Assembly: GCF_037038585.1 (NCBI RefSeq)
Contig: NW_027288732.1
Location: 372,001 to 436,000 of the forward strand
Length of the DNA stretch: 64,000 nucleotides
Source of the DNA: Patagioenas fasciata
Lineage: Eukaryota; Chordata; Aves; Columbiformes; Columbidae
Direction: 5' to 3'
This document shows, piece by piece, positions 42,300 through 58,000 of this stretch. The stretch's first letter is position 1; every line of letters starts with the position of its first letter. The position numbers were made by a program, and so were the translations under genes. Under the pieces are notes generated by a model, which was not told the origin of the DNA, searched no databases, and saw nothing but the letters and a program-made list of their open reading frames with translations.

Positions 42300-44300
42300 T
42301 AACCCCAAATCTAAACCTAACCCCAACCCCTAGCCCCAAATCTAAACCTAACCCCAAATCTAAACCTAACCCTAACCCCTAACCCCAAATCTAAACCTAA
42401 CCCCATATCTAAACCTAACCCCAACCCCTAACCCCAAATCTAAACCTAACCCCAAATCTAAACCTAAACCCAACCCCTAATCCCAACCCCTAACCCCAAA
42501 ACTAAACCTAACCCCAACCCCTAACTGCAACCCATAACCCCAAATCTAAACCTAACCCCAACCCCTAACCCCAACCCCTAACCCCAAATCTAAAACTAAC
42601 CCCAAATCTAAACCTAACCCCAACCCCTAACTCACACTCATAACTTCAAATCTAAACCTAACCCCAACCCCTAACCCCAACCCCTAACCCCAAATCTAAA
42701 CCTAACCCCAAATCTAAACCTAACCCCAACCCCTAACCACAAATATAAACCTAACCGCAAATTTAAACCTAACCTCAATCCCTGACCCCAATTCTAAACC
42801 TAACCCCAAATCTAAACCTAACGCCAACCCCTAACCCCAAATCTAAACCTAACCCCATATCTAAACGTAACCCCAACCACTAACCCCAAATATAAAACTA
42901 ACCCCAAATCTTAACCTAAACCCAACCCCTAAGCCCAAATCTAAACCTAACCCCAACCCCTAACCACAACCCCTAACCCCAAATCTAAACCTAACCCCAA
43001 ATCTAAACCTAACCCCAAATCTAAACCCCAAATCTAAACCTAACCCCAAATCTAAACCTAACCCCAACCCCTAACCCCGAATCTAAACCTAACCCCAAAT
43101 CTAAACCTAACCACAACCCCTAACCCCAAATCTAAACCTAAACAAAATCTAAACCCAACCCCAACCTCTAACCCCAAATCTAGACCTAACCAAAACCCAT
43201 AAGACCAAATCTAAACCTAACCCCAAATCTAAACCTAACCCCAACCCCTAACCCTAACCCCTAACCCCAACCCCTAACCCCAAATCTAAACCTAACCTCA
43301 ACCCCTAACCCCAAATCTAAACCTAACCCCAAATCTAAACCTAACCCTAACCCCTAACCCCAAATCTAAACCTAACCCCAAATCTATACCTAACCCTAAC
43401 CCCTAACCCCAAATCTAAACCTAATCCCAAATCTAATCCTAACCCCAACCCCTAGCCCCAAATCTAAACCTAACCCCAAATCTAAACCTAACCCTAACCC
43501 CTAACCCCAAATCTAAACCTAACCCCATATCTAAACCTAACCCCAACCCCTAACCCCAAATCTAAACCTAAACCCAACCCCTAACCCCAAACCCTAACCC
43601 CAAATCTAAACCTAACCCCAACCCCTAACTGCAACCCATAACCCCAAATCTAAACCTAACCCCAACCCCTAACCCCAACCCCTAACCCCAAATCTAAAAC
43701 TAACCCCAAATCTAAACCTAACCCCAACCCCTAACTCACACTCATAACTTCAAATCTAAACCTAACCCCAACCCCTAACCCCAACCCCTAACCCCAAATC
43801 TAAACCTAACCCCAAATCTAAACCTAACCCCAACCCCTAACCACAAATATAAACCTAACCGCAAATTTAAACCTAACCTCAATCCCTGACCCCAATTCTA
43901 AACCTAATCCCAAATCTAAACCTAACGCCAACCCCTAACCCCAAATCTAAACCTAACCCCATATCTAAACGTAACCCCAACCACTAACCCCAAATATAAA
44001 CCTAACCCCAAATCTTAACCTAAACCCAACCCCTAAGCCCAAATCTAAACCTAACCCCAACCCCTAACCCCAACCCCTAACCCCAAATCTAAACCTAACC
44101 CCAAATCTAAACCTAAACCCAAATCTAAACCCCAAATCTAAACCTAACCCCAACCCCTAACCCCGAATCTAAACCTAAGCCCAAATCTAAACCTAACCAC
44201 AACCCATAACCCCAAATCTAAACCTAAACAAAATCTAAACCCAACCCCAACCCCTAACCCCAAATCTAAACCTAACCCCAACCCCTAAGACCAAATCTAA
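42300..44300. repeat. 1,104-bp higher-order repeat, about two units
   Basis: Rare variants recur at a fixed distance: CTGCAACCC at 42525 and 43629, CTCACACTCA at 42631 and 43735, CCACAAATAT at 42737 and 43841, CCATATC at 42855 and 43959, all 1,104 bp apart. Further right AACAAAATCT (43141 and 44227) is 1,086 bp apart, an 18-bp module loss. Outer edges are approximate. Confidence 0.8.
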
Positions 44301-46099
44301 ACCTAACCCCAAATCTAAACCTAACCCCAACCCCTAACCCCAACCCCTAACCCCAACCCCTAACCCCAAATCTAAACCTAACCTCTACCCCTAACCCCAA
44401 ATCTAAACTTAACCCCAAATCTAAACCTTACCCCAACCCCTAACCCGAAATCTAAACCTAACCCCAACCCCTAACCCTAAATCTAAACCTAACCCCAAAT
44501 CTAAACCTAACCCCAACCCCTAACCACAACCCCTAACCCCAACCCCTAACCCCAAATCTAATCCTAACCTCAACCCCTAACCCCAAATCTAAACCTAACC
44601 CCAGATCTAAACCTAACCCTAAATCTAAACCTAAAATCTAAACCTAACCCCAAATCTAAACCTAAAATCTAAACCTAACCCCAAATCTAAACCTAACCCC
44701 AAATCTAAACCTAAAATCTAAACCTAACCCCAAATCTAAACCTAACCCCAAATATAAACCTAAAATCTAAACCTTACCCCAAATCTAAACCTAAAATCTA
44801 AACCTAACCCCAAATCTAAACCTAACCCCAAATCTAAACCTAAAATCCAAACCTAACCCCAAATCTAAACCTAAAATCTAAACCTAACCCCAAATCTAAA
44901 CCTAACCCCAACCCCTAACCCCAAATCTAAACCTAACCCCAAATCTAAACCTAACCCCAAATCTAAACCTAACCCCAACCCCTAACCCCAAATCTAAACC
45001 TAACCCCTAATCTAAACCTAACCCCAAATCTAAACCTAAAATCTAAACCTAACCCCAAATCTAAACCTAACCCTAACACCTAACCCCAAATCTAAACCTA
45101 ACCCCAAATCTAAACCTAACCCCTAATCTAAACCTAACCCCAAATCTAAACCTAAAATCTAAACCTAACCCCAAATCTAAACCTAACCCTAACCCCTAAC
45201 CCCAAATCTAAACCTAACCCCAAATATAAACCTAACCTCAACCCCTAACCCCAAATATAAAACTAACCCCAAATCTAAACCTAACCCCAACACCTAACTC
45301 CAAATCTAAACCTAACCCAAAATCTAAAACTAAACCCAAATCTAAATCTAACCCCGAACCCTAACCCCAAATCTAATCCTAACCTCAACCCCTAACCCCA
45401 AATCTAAACCTAACCCCAACCCCTAAACCCAAATCTAAACCCAACCCCAAATCTAAACCTAACCCCAACCCCTAACCCCAAATCTAAACCTAACCCCAAT
45501 TCCTAACCCCAACCCCTAACCCCAAATCTAAACCTAACCCCAACCCCTAACCCAACCCCTAACCCCAAATCTAAACCTAACCCCAAATCTAAACCTAACC
45601 CCAACCCCTAACCACAAATCTAAACCTAAGCCCAAATCTAAACCTAACCCCAACCCCTAACACCAACCCCTAACCCCAACCCCTAACCCCAACCCCTAAC
45701 CCCAAATCTAATCCTAACCTCAAACCCTAACCCCAAATCTAAACCTAACCCCAGATCTAAACCTAACCCCAAATCTAAACCTAAAATCTAAACCTAAACC
45801 CAAATCTAAACCTAACCCCAAATCTAAACCTAAAATTTAAACCTAACCCCAAATCTAAACCTAACCCCAAATATAAACCTAAAATCTAAACCTTAGCCTA
45901 AATCTAAACCTAAAATCTAAACCTAACCCCAAATCTAAACCGAACCCCAAATCTAAACCTAAAATCCAAACCTAACCCCAAATCTAAACCTAAAATCTAA
46001 ACCTAACCCCAAATCTAAACCTAACCCCAACCCCTAACCCCAAATCTAAACCTAACCCCAAATCTAAACCTAACCCCAACCCCTAACCCCAAATCTAAA

Positions 46100-49000
46100 C
46101 CTAACCCCAAATCTAAACCTAAAATCTAAACCTAACCCCAAATCTAAACCTAACCCTAACACCTAACATCAAATCTAAACCTAAACCGAAATCTAAACCT
46201 AACCCCTAATCTAAACCTAACCCCAAATCTAAACCTAAAATCTAAACCTAACCCCAAATCTAAACCTAACCCTAACCCCTAACCCCAAATCTAAACCTAA
46301 CCCCAAATCTAAACCTAACCCCAACCCCTAACTCCAAATCTAAACCTAACCCGAAATCTAAACCTAACCCCAACCCCTAACACCAAATCTACACCTAACC
46401 ACAAATCTAAACCTAACCTCAACCCCTAAGCCCAAATCTAAAACTAACCCCAAATCTAAACCTAACCCCAACACCTAACTCCAAATCTAAACCTAACCCC
46501 AAATCTAAAACTAAACCCAAATCTAAATCTAACCCCGACCCCTAACCCCAAATCTAAACCTAACCCCAAATCTAAACCTAACCCCAAATCTAAACCCCAA
46601 ATCTAAACCTAACCCCAACCCCTAAACCCAAATCTAAACCTAACCCCAAATCTAAACCTAACCCAAACACCTAACTCCAAATCTAAACCTAACCCCAAAT
46701 CTAAACCGCAAATCTAAACCTAACCCCAAATCTAAACCTAACCCCAACCCCTAAACCCAAATCTAAAGCTAACCACAACAACTAACCCCAAATCTAAACC
46801 TAACCCCAAATCTAAACCTAAACCCAACCCCTAACCCCAAATCTAAACCTAACCCCAACTCCTAACCCCAACCCCTAACCCCAAATCTAAACCTAACCCC
46901 AACCCCTAACCCAACCCCTAACCCCAAATCTAAACCTAACCCCAAATCTAAACCTAACCCCAACCCCTAACCACAAATCTAAACCTAACCCCAAATCTAA
47001 ACCTAACCCCAACCCCTCACCCCAAATCTAAACCTAAACCCAAATCTAAACCTAACCCCAAACCCTAACCCCAACCCCTAACGCCAACCCCTAACCTCAA
47101 ATCTAATCCTAACCCCAACCCCTAACCCCAAATGTAAACCTAACCCCAAATCTAAACCTAACCCCAACCCCTAGCCCCAAATCTAAACCTAACCCCAAAT
47201 CTAAACCTAACCCTAACCCCTAACCCCAAATCTAAACCTAACCCCTTATCTAAACCTAACCCCAACCCCTAACCCCAAATCGAAACCTAACCCCAAATCT
47301 AAACCTAAACCCAACCCCTAACCCCAACCCCTAACCTCGATCTAAACCTAACCCCAACCCCTAACTCCAACCCATAACCCCAAATCTAAACCTAACCCCA
47401 ACCCCTAACCCCAACCCCTAACCCCAAATCCAAACCTAACCCCAAATCTAAACCTAAGCCCAACCCCTAACCACAAATATAAACCTAATCGCCAATTTAA
47501 ACCTAACCTCAATCCCTGACCCCAATTCTAAACCTAACCCCAAATCTAAACCTAACCCCAACCCCTAACCCCAAATCTAAACCTAACCCCATATCTAAAC
47601 GTAACCCCAACCCCTAACCCCAAATATAAACCTAACCCCAAATCTTAACCTAAACACAACCCCTAACCCCAAATCTAAACCTAAGCCCAAATCTAAACCT
47701 AACCCCAACCCCTAACCCCAACCCCTAACCCCAAATCTAAACCTAACCCCAAATCTAAACCTAACCCCAAATCTAAACCCCAAATCTAAACCTAACCCCA
47801 AATCTAAACCTAACCCCAAACCCTGACCCCAAATCTAAACCTAACCCCAAATCTAAACCTAACCCCAACATCTAACCCCAAATCTAAACCTATCCCCAAC
47901 CCCTAACCCCAACCCCTAACCCCAAATCTAAACCTAACCCCAAATCTAAACCCCAAATCTAAACCTAACCCCAAATCTAAACCTAACCCCAACCCCTAAC
48001 CCCAAATCTAAACCTAACCCCAAATCTAAACCTAACCCCAACCCCTAACCCCAAATCTAAAACTAACCCCAAATCTAAACCTAAACCCGACCCCTAACCC
48101 CAAATCTAAACCTAACCCCAAATCTAAAGCTAACCCCAACCCCTAGCCCCAAATCTAAACCTAACCCCAAATCTAAACCTAACCCCAAATCTAAACCCCA
48201 AATCTAAACCTAACCCCAAATCTAAACCTAACCCCAACCCCTAACCCCGAATCTAAACCTAACCCGAAATCTAAACCTAACCCCAACCCCTAAACCCCAA
48301 ATCTAAACCTAACCCCATATCTAAACGTAACCCCATCCCCTAACCCCAAATATAAACCTAACCCCAAATCTTAACCTAAACCCCAATCCCTAAGCCCAAA
48401 TCTAAACCTAACCCCAACCCCTAACCCCAACCCCTAACCCCAAATCTAAACCTAACCCCAAATCTAAACCTAACCCCAAATCTAAACCCCAAATCTAAAC
48501 CTAACCCCAAATCTAAACCTAACCCCAACCCCTAACCCCGAATCTAAACCTAACCCCAAATCTAAACCTAACCCCAACCCCTAACCCCAAATCTAAACCT
48601 AACCCCAAACCCTAACACCAAATCTAAACCTAACCCCAAATGTAAACCTAACCCCAACCCCTAACCCCAAATCTAAACCTAACCCCAACCCCTAACCCCA
48701 AATCTAAACCCAACCCCAACCCCTAACCCCAAATCTAAACCTAACCCCAACCCCTAACACCAAATCTAAACCTAACCCCAAATCTAAACCTAACCCCAAC
48801 CCCTAACCCCAAATCTAAACCTAACCTCAACCCCTAACCCCAAATCTAAACTTAACCCCAAATCTAAACCTTACCCCAACCCCTAACCCGAAATCTAAAC
48901 CTAACCCCAACCCCTAACCCCAACCCCTAACCCCAAATCCAAACCTAACCCCAAATCTAAACCTTACCCCAACCCCTAACCCGAAATCTAAACCTAACCC

Positions 49001-52000
49001 CAACCCCTAACCCTAAATCTAAACCTAACCCCAAATCTAAACCTAACCCCAACCCCTAACCACAACCCCTAACCCCAACCCCTAACCCCAAATCTAATCC
49101 TAACCTCAACCCCTAACCCCAAATCTAAACCTAACCCCAGATCTAAACCTAACCCTAAATCTAAACCTAAAATCTAAACCTAACCCCAAATCTAAACCTA
49201 AAATCTAAACCTAACCCCAAATCTAAACCTAACCCCAAATCTAAACCTAAAATCTAAACCTAACCCCAAATCTAAACCTAACCCCAAATATAAACCTAAA
49301 ATCTAAACCTTACCCCAAATCTAAACCTAAAATCTAAACCTAACCCCAAATCTAAACCTAACCCCAAATCTAAACCTAAAATCCAAACCTAACCCCAAAT
49401 CTAAACCTAAAATCTAAACCTAACCCCAAATCTAAACCTAACCCCAACCCCTAACCCCAAATCTAAACCTAACCCCAAATCTAAACCTAACCCCAAATCT
49501 AAACCTAACCCCAACCCCTAACCCCAAATCTAAACCTAACCCCTAATCTAAACCTAACCCCAAATCTAAACCTAACCCCAAATCTAAACCTAAAATCTAA
49601 ACCTAACCCCAAATCTAAACCTAACCCTAACACCTAACATCAAATCTAAACCTAAACCGAAATCTAAACCTAACCCCTAATCTAAACCTAACCCCAAATC
49701 TAAACCTAAAATCTAAACCTAACCCCAAATCTAAACCTAACCCTAACCCCTAACCCCAAATCTAAACCTAACCCCAAATCTAAACCTAACCCCAACCCCT
49801 AACTCCAAATCTAAACCTAACCCGAAATCTAAACCTAACCCCAACCCCTAACACCAAATCTACACCTAACCACAAATCTAAACCTAACCTCAACCCCTAA
49901 GCCCAAATCTAAAACTAACCCCAAATCTAAACCTAACCCCAACACCTAACTCCAAATCTAAACCTAACCCCAAATCTAAAACTAAACCCAAATCTAAATC
50001 TAACCCCGACCCCTAACCCCAAATCTAAACCTAACCCCAAATCTAAACCTAACCCCAAATCTAAACCCCAAATCTAAACCTAACCCCAACCCCTAAACCC
50101 AAATCTAAACCTAACCCCAAATCTAAACCTAACCCAAACACCTAACTCCAAATCTAAACCTAACCCCAAATCTAAACCGCAAATCTAAACCTAACCCCAA
50201 ATCTAAACCTAACCCCAACCCCTAAACCCAAATCTAAAACTAACCACAACAACTAACCCCAAATCTAAACCTAACCCCAAATCTAAACCTAAACCCAACA
50301 CCTAACCCCAAATCTAAACCTAACCCCAACCCCTAACCCAACCCCTAACCCCAAATCTAAACCTAACCCCAAATCTAAACCTAACCCCAACCCCTAACCA
50401 CAAATCTAAACCTAACCCCAAATCTAAACCTAACCCCAACCCCTCACCCTAAATCTAAACCTAAACCCAAATCTAAACCTAACCCCAAACCCTAACCCCA
50501 ACCCCTAACGCCAACCCCTAACCCCAAATCTAATCCTAACCCCAACCCCTAACCCCAAATCTAAACCTAACCCCAACCCCTAACCACAACCCCTAACCCC
50601 AACCCCTAACCCCAAATCTAATCCTAACCTCAACCCCTAACCCCAAATCTAAACCTAACCCCAGATCTAAACCTAACCCTAAATCTAAACCTAAAATCTA
50701 AACCTAACCCCAAATCTAAACCTAAAATCTAAACCTAACCCCAAATCTAAACCTAACCCCAAATCTAAACCTAAAATCTAAACCTAACCCCAAATCTAAA
50801 CCTAACCCCAAATATAACCCTAAAATCTAAACCTTACCCCAAATCTAAACCTAAAATCTAAACCTAACCCCAAATCTAAACCTAACCCCAAATCTAAACC
50901 TAAAATCCAAACCTAACCCCAAATCTAAACCTAAAATCTAAACCTAACCCCAAATCTAAACCTAACCCCAACCCCTAACCCCAAATCTAAACCTAACCCC
51001 AAATCTAAACCTAACCCCAAATCTAAACCTAACCCCAACCCCTAACCCCAAATCTAAACCTAACCCCTAATCTAAACCTAACCCCAAATCTAAACCTAAA
51101 ATCTAAACCTAACCCCAAATCTAAACCTAACCCCAAATCTAAACCTAAAATCTAAACCTAACCCCAAATCTAAACCTAACCCTAACACCTAACATCAAAT
51201 CTAAACCTAAACCGAAATCTAAACCTAACCCCTAATCTAAACCTAACCCCAAATCTAAACCTAAAATCTAAACCTAACCCCAAATCTAAACCTAACCCTA
51301 ACCCCTAACCCCAAATCTAAACCTAACCCCAAATCTAAACCTAACCCCAACCCCTAACTCCAAATCTAAACCTAACCCGAAATCTAAACCTAACCCCAAC
51401 CCCTAACACCAAATCTACACCTAACCACAAATCTAAACCTAACCTCAAGCCCTAAGCCCAAATCTAAAACTAACCCCAAATCTAAACCTAACCCCAACAC
51501 CTAACTCCAAATCTAAACCTAACCCCAAATCTAAAACTAAACCCAAATCTAAATCTAACCCCGACCCCTAACCCCAAATCTAAACCTAACCCCAAATCTA
51601 AACCTAACCCCAAATCTAAACCCCAAATCTAAACCTAACCCCAACCCCTAAACCCAAATCTAAACCTAACCCCAAATCTAAACCTAACCCAAACACCTAA
51701 CTCCAAATCTAAACCTAACCCCAAATCTAAACCGCAAATCTAAACCTAACCCCAAATCTAAACCTAACCCCAACCCCTAAACCCAAATCTAAAACTAACC
51801 ACAACAACTAACCCCAAATCTAAACCTAACTCCAAATCTAAACCTAAACCCAACCCCTAACCCCAAATCTAAACCTAACCCCAACTCCTAACCCCAACCC
51901 CTAACCCCAAATCTAAACCTAACCCCAACCCCTAACCCAACCCCTAACCCCAAATCTAAACCTAACCCCAAATCTAAACCTAACCCCAACCCCTAACCAC

Positions 52001-55000
52001 AAATCTAAACCTAACCCCAAATCTAAACCTAACCCCAACCCCTCACCCCAAATCTAAACCTAAACCCAAATCTAAACCTAACCCCAAACCCTAACCCCAA
52101 CCCCTAACGCCAACCCCTAACCTCAAATCTAATCCTAACCCCAACCCCTAACCCCAAATGTAAACCTAACCCCAAATCTAAACCTAACCCCAACCCCTAG
52201 CCCCAAATCTAAACCTAACCCCAAATCTAAACCTAACCCTAACCCCTAACCCCAAATCTAAACCTAACCCCTTATCTAAACCTAACCCCAACCCCTAACC
52301 CCAAATCGAAACCTAACCCCAAATCTAAACCTAAACCCAACCCCTAACCCCAACCCCTAACCTCGATCTAAACCTAACCCCAACCCCTAACTCCAACCCA
52401 TAACCCCAAATCTAAACATAACCCCAACCCCTAACCCCAACCCCTAACCCCAAATCCAAACCTAACCCCAAATCTAAACCTAAGCCCAACCCCTAACCAC
52501 AAATATAAACCTAATCGCCAATTTAAACCTAACCTCAATCCCTGACCCCAATTCTAAACCTAACCCCAAATCTAAACCTAACCCCAACCCCTAACCCCAA
52601 ATCTAAACCTAACCCCATATCTAAACGTAACCCCAACCCCTAACCCCAAATATAAACCTAACCCCAAATCTTAACCTAAACACAACCCCTAACCCCAAAT
52701 CTAAACCTAAGCCCAAATCTAAACCTAACCCCAACCCCTAACCCCAACCCCTAACCCCAAATCTAAACCTAACCCCAAATCTAAACCTAACCCCAAATCT
52801 AAACCCCAAATCTAAACCTAACCCCAAATCTAAACCTAACCCCAAACCCTGACCCCAAATCTAAACCTAACCCCAAATCTAAACCTAACCCCAACCCCTA
52901 ACCCCAAATCTAAACCTATCCCCAACCCCTAACCCCAACCCCTAACCCCAAATCTAAACCTAACCCCAAATCTAAACCCCAAATCTAAACCTAACCCCAA
53001 ATCTAAACCTAACCCCAACCCCTAACCCCAAATCTAAACCTAACCCCAAATCTAAACCTAACCCCAACCCCTAACCCCAAATCTAAAACTGACCCCAAAT
53101 CTAAACCTAAACCCGACCCCTAACCCCAAATCTAAACCTAACCCCAAATCTAAAGCTAACCCCAACCCCTAGCCCCAAATCTAAACCTAACCCCAAATCT
53201 AAACCTAACCCCAAATCTAAACCCCAAATCTAAACCTAACCCCAAATCTAAACCTAACCCCAACCCCTAACCCCGAATCTAAACCTAACCCGAAATCTAA
53301 ACCTAACCCCAACCCCTAAACCCCAAATCTAAACCTAACCCCATATCTAAACGTAACCCCATCCCCTAACCCCAAATATAAACCTAACCCCAAATCTTAA
53401 CCTAAACCCCAATCCCTAAGCCCAAATCTAAACCTAACCCCAACCCCTAACCCCAACCCCTAACCCCAAATCTAAACCTAACCCCAAATCTAAACCTAAC
53501 CCCAAATCTAAACCCCAAATCTAAACCTAACCCCAAATCTAAACCTAACCCCAACCCCTAACCCCGAATCTAAACCTAACCCCAAATCTAAACCTAACCC
53601 CAACCCCTAACCCCAAATCTAAACCTAACCCCAAACCCTAACACCAAATCTAAACCTAACCCCAAATGTAAACCTAACCCCAACCCCTAACCCCAAATCT
53701 AAACCTAACCCCAACCCCTAACCCCAAATCTAAACCCAACCCCAACCCCTAACCCCAAATCTAAACCTAACCCCAACCCCTAACACCAAATCTAAACCTA
53801 ACCCCAAATCTAAACCTAACCCCAACCCCTAACCCCAAATCTAAACCTAACCTCAACCCCTAACCCCAAATCTAAACTTAACCCCAAATCTAAACCTTAC
53901 CCCAACCCCTAACCCGAAATCTAAACCTAACCCCAACCCCTAACCCCAACCCCTAACCCCAAATCCAAACCTAACCCCAAATCTAAACCTTACCCCAACC
54001 CCTAACCCGAAATCTAAACCTAACCCCAACCCCTAACCCTAAATCTAAACCTAACCCCAAATCTAAACCTAACCCCAACCCCTAACCACAACCCCTAACC
54101 CCAACCCCTAACCCCAAATCTAATCCTAACCTCAACCCCTAACCCCAAATCTAAACCTAACCCCAGACCTAAACCTAACCCTAAATCTAAACCTAAAATC
54201 TAAACCTAACCCCAAATCTAAACCTAAAATCTAAACCTAACCCCAAATCTAAACCTAACCCCAAATCTAAACCTAAAATCTAAACCTAACCCCAAATCTA
54301 AACCTAACCCCAAATATAAACCTAAAATCTAAACCTTACCCCAAATCTAAACCTAAAATCTAAACCTAACCCCAAATCTAAACCTAACCCCAAATCTAAA
54401 CCTAAAATCCAAACCTAACCCCAAATCTAAACCTAAAATCTAAACCTAACCCCAAATCTAAACCTAACCCCAACCCCTAACCCCAAATCTAAACCTAACC
54501 CCAAATCTAAACCTAACCCCAAATCTAAACCTAACCCCAACCCCTAACCCCAAATCTAAACCTAACCCCTAATCTAAACCTAACCCCAAATCTAAACCTA
54601 AAATCTAAACCTAACCCCAAATCTAAACCTAACCCTAACACCTAACCCCAAATCTAAACCTAACCCCAAATCTAAACCTAACCCCTAATCTAAACCTAAC
54701 CCCAAATCTAAACCTAAAATCTAAACCTAACCCCAAATCTAAACCTAACCCTAACCCCTAACCCCAAATCTAAACCTAACCCCAAATATAAACCTAACCT
54801 CAACCCCTAAACCCAAATCTAAAACTAACCCCAAATCTAAACCTAACCCCAACACCTAACTCCAAATCTAAACCTAACCCCAAATCTAAAACTAAACCCA
54901 AATCTAAATCTAACCCCGAACCCTAACCCCAAATCTAAACCTAACCCCATCACCTAACTCCAAATCTGAACCTAACCCCAAATCTAAAACTAAACCCAAA

Positions 55001-58000
55001 TCTAAATCTAACCCCGAACCCTAACCCCAAATCTAAACCTAACCCCAAATCTAAACCCCAAATCTAAACCTAACCCCAACCCCTAAACCCAAATCTAAAC
55101 CCAACCCCAAATCTAAACCTAACCCCAACCCCTAACCCCAAATCTAAACCTAACCCCAATTCCTAACCCCAACCCCTAACCCCAAATCTAAACCTAACCC
55201 CAACCCCTAACCCAACCCCTAACCCCAAATCTAAACCTAACCCCAAATCTAAACCTAACCCCAACCCCTAACCACAAATCTAAACCTAAGCCCAAATCTA
55301 AACCTAACCCCAACCCCTAACCCCAACCCCTAACCCCAACCCCTAACCCCAACCCCTAACCCCAAATCTTATCCTAACCTCAACCCCTAACCCCAAATCT
55401 AAACCTAACCCCAGATCTAAACCTAACCCCAAATCTAAACCTAAAATTTAAACCTAACCCCAAATCTAAACCTAACCCCAAATATAAACCTAAAATCTAA
55501 ACCTTAGCCTAAATCTAAACCTAAAATCTAAACCTAACCCCAAATCTAAACCGAACCCCAAATCTAAACCTAAAATCCAAACCTAACCCCAAATCTAAAC
55601 CTAAAATCTAAACCTAACCCCAAATCTAAACCTAACCCCAACCCCTAACCCCAAATCTAAACCTAACCCCAAATCTAAACCTAACCCCAACCCCTAACCC
55701 CAAATCTAAACCTAACCCCAAACCTAAACCTAAAATCTAAACCTAACCCCAAATCTAAACCTAACCCCAACCCCTAACCCCAAATCTAAACCTAACCCCA
55801 AATCTAAACCTAACCCCAACCCCTAACCCCAAATCTAAAACTGACCCCAAATCTAAACCTAAACCCGACCCCTAACCCCAAATCTAAACCTAACCCCAAA
55901 TCTAAAGCTAACCCCAACCCCTAGCCCCAAATCTAAACCTAACCCCAAATCTAAACCTAACCCCAAATCTAAACCCCAAATCTAAACCTAACCCCAAATC
56001 TAAACCTAACCCCAACCCCTAACCCCGAATCTAAACCTAACCCGAAATCTAAACCTAACCCCAACCCCTAAACCCCAAATCTAAACCTAACCCCATATCT
56101 AAACGTAACCCCATCCCCTAACCCCAAATATAAACCTAACCCCAAATCTTAACCTAAACCCCAATCCCTAAGCCCAAATCTAAACCTAACCCCAACCCCT
56201 AACCCCAACCCCTAACCCCAAATCTAAACCTAACCCCAAATCTAAACCTAACCCCAAATCTAAACCCCAAATCTAAACCTAACCCCAAATCTAAACCTAA
56301 CCCCAACCCCTAACCCCGAATCTAAACCTAACCCCAAATCTAAACCTAACCCCAACCCCTAACCCCAAATCTAAACCTAACCCCAAACCCTAACACCAAA
56401 TCTAAACCTAACCCCAAATGTAAACCTAACCCCAACCCCTAACCCCAAATCTAAACCTAACCCCAACCCCTAACCCCAAATCTAAACCCAACCCCAACCC
56501 CTAACCCCAAATCTAAACCTAACCCCAACCCCTAACACCAAATCTAAACCTAACCCCAAATCTAAACCTAACCCCAACCCCTAACCCCAAATCTAAACCT
56601 AACCTCAACCCCTAACCCCAAATCTAAACTTAACCCCAAATCTAAACCTTACCCCAACCCCTAACCCGAAATCTAAACCTAACCCCAACCCCTAACCCCA
56701 ACCCCTAACCCCAAATCCAAACCTAACCCCAAATCTAAACCTTACCCCAACCCCTAACCCGAAATCTAAACCTAACCCCAACCCCTAACCCTAAATCTAA
56801 ACCTAACCCCAAATCTAAACCTAACCCCAACCCCTAACCACAACCCCTAACCCCAACCCCTAACCCCAAATCTAATCCTAACCTCAACCCCTAACCCCAA
56901 ATCTAAACCTAACCCCAGACCTAAACCTAACCCTAAATCTAAACCTAAAATCTAAACCTAACCCCAAATCTAAACCTAAAATCTAAACCTAACCCCAAAT
57001 CTAAACCTAACCCCAAATCTAAACCTAAAATCTAAACCTAACCCCAAATCTAAACCTAACCCCAAATATAAACCTAAAATCTAAACCTTACCCCAAATCT
57101 AAACCTAAAATCTAAACCTAACCCCAAATCTAAACCTAACCCCAAATCTAAACCTAAAATCCAAACCTAACCCCAAATCTAAACCTAAAATCTAAACCTA
57201 ACCCCAAATCTAAACCTAACCCCAACCCCTAACCCCAAATCTAAACCTAACCCCAAATCTAAACCTAACCCCAAATCTAAACCTAACCCCAACCCCTAAC
57301 CCCAAATCTAAACCTAACCCCTAATCTAAACCTAACCCCAAATCTAAACCTAAAATCTAAACCTAACCCCAAATCTAAACCTAACCCTAACACCTAACCC
57401 CAAATCTAAACCTAACCCCAAATCTAAACCTAACCCCTAATCTAAACCTAACCCCAAATCTAAACCTAAAATCTAAACCTAACCCCAAATCTAAACCTAA
57501 CCCTAACCCCTAACCCCAAATCTAAACCTAACCCCAAATATAAACCTAACCTCAACCCCTAAACCCAAATCTAAAACTAACCCCAAATCTAAACCTAACC
57601 CCAACACCTAACTCCAAATCTAAACCTAACCCCAAATCTAAAACTAAACCCAAATCTAAATCTAACCCCGAACCCTAACCCCAAATCTAAACCTAACCCC
57701 ATCACCTAACTCCAAATCTGAACCTAACCCCAAATCTAAAACTAAACCCAAATCTAAATCTAACCCCGAACCCTAACCCCAAATCTAAACCTAACCCCAA
57801 ATCTAAACCCCAAATCTAAACCTAACCCCAACCCCTAAACCCAAATCTAAACCCAACCCCAAATCTAAACCTAACCCCAACCCCTAACCCCAAATCTAAA
57901 CCTAACCCCAATTCCTAACCCCAACCCCTAACCCCAAATCTAAACCTAACCCCAACCCCTAACCCAACCCCTAACCCCAAATCTAAACCTAACCCCAAAT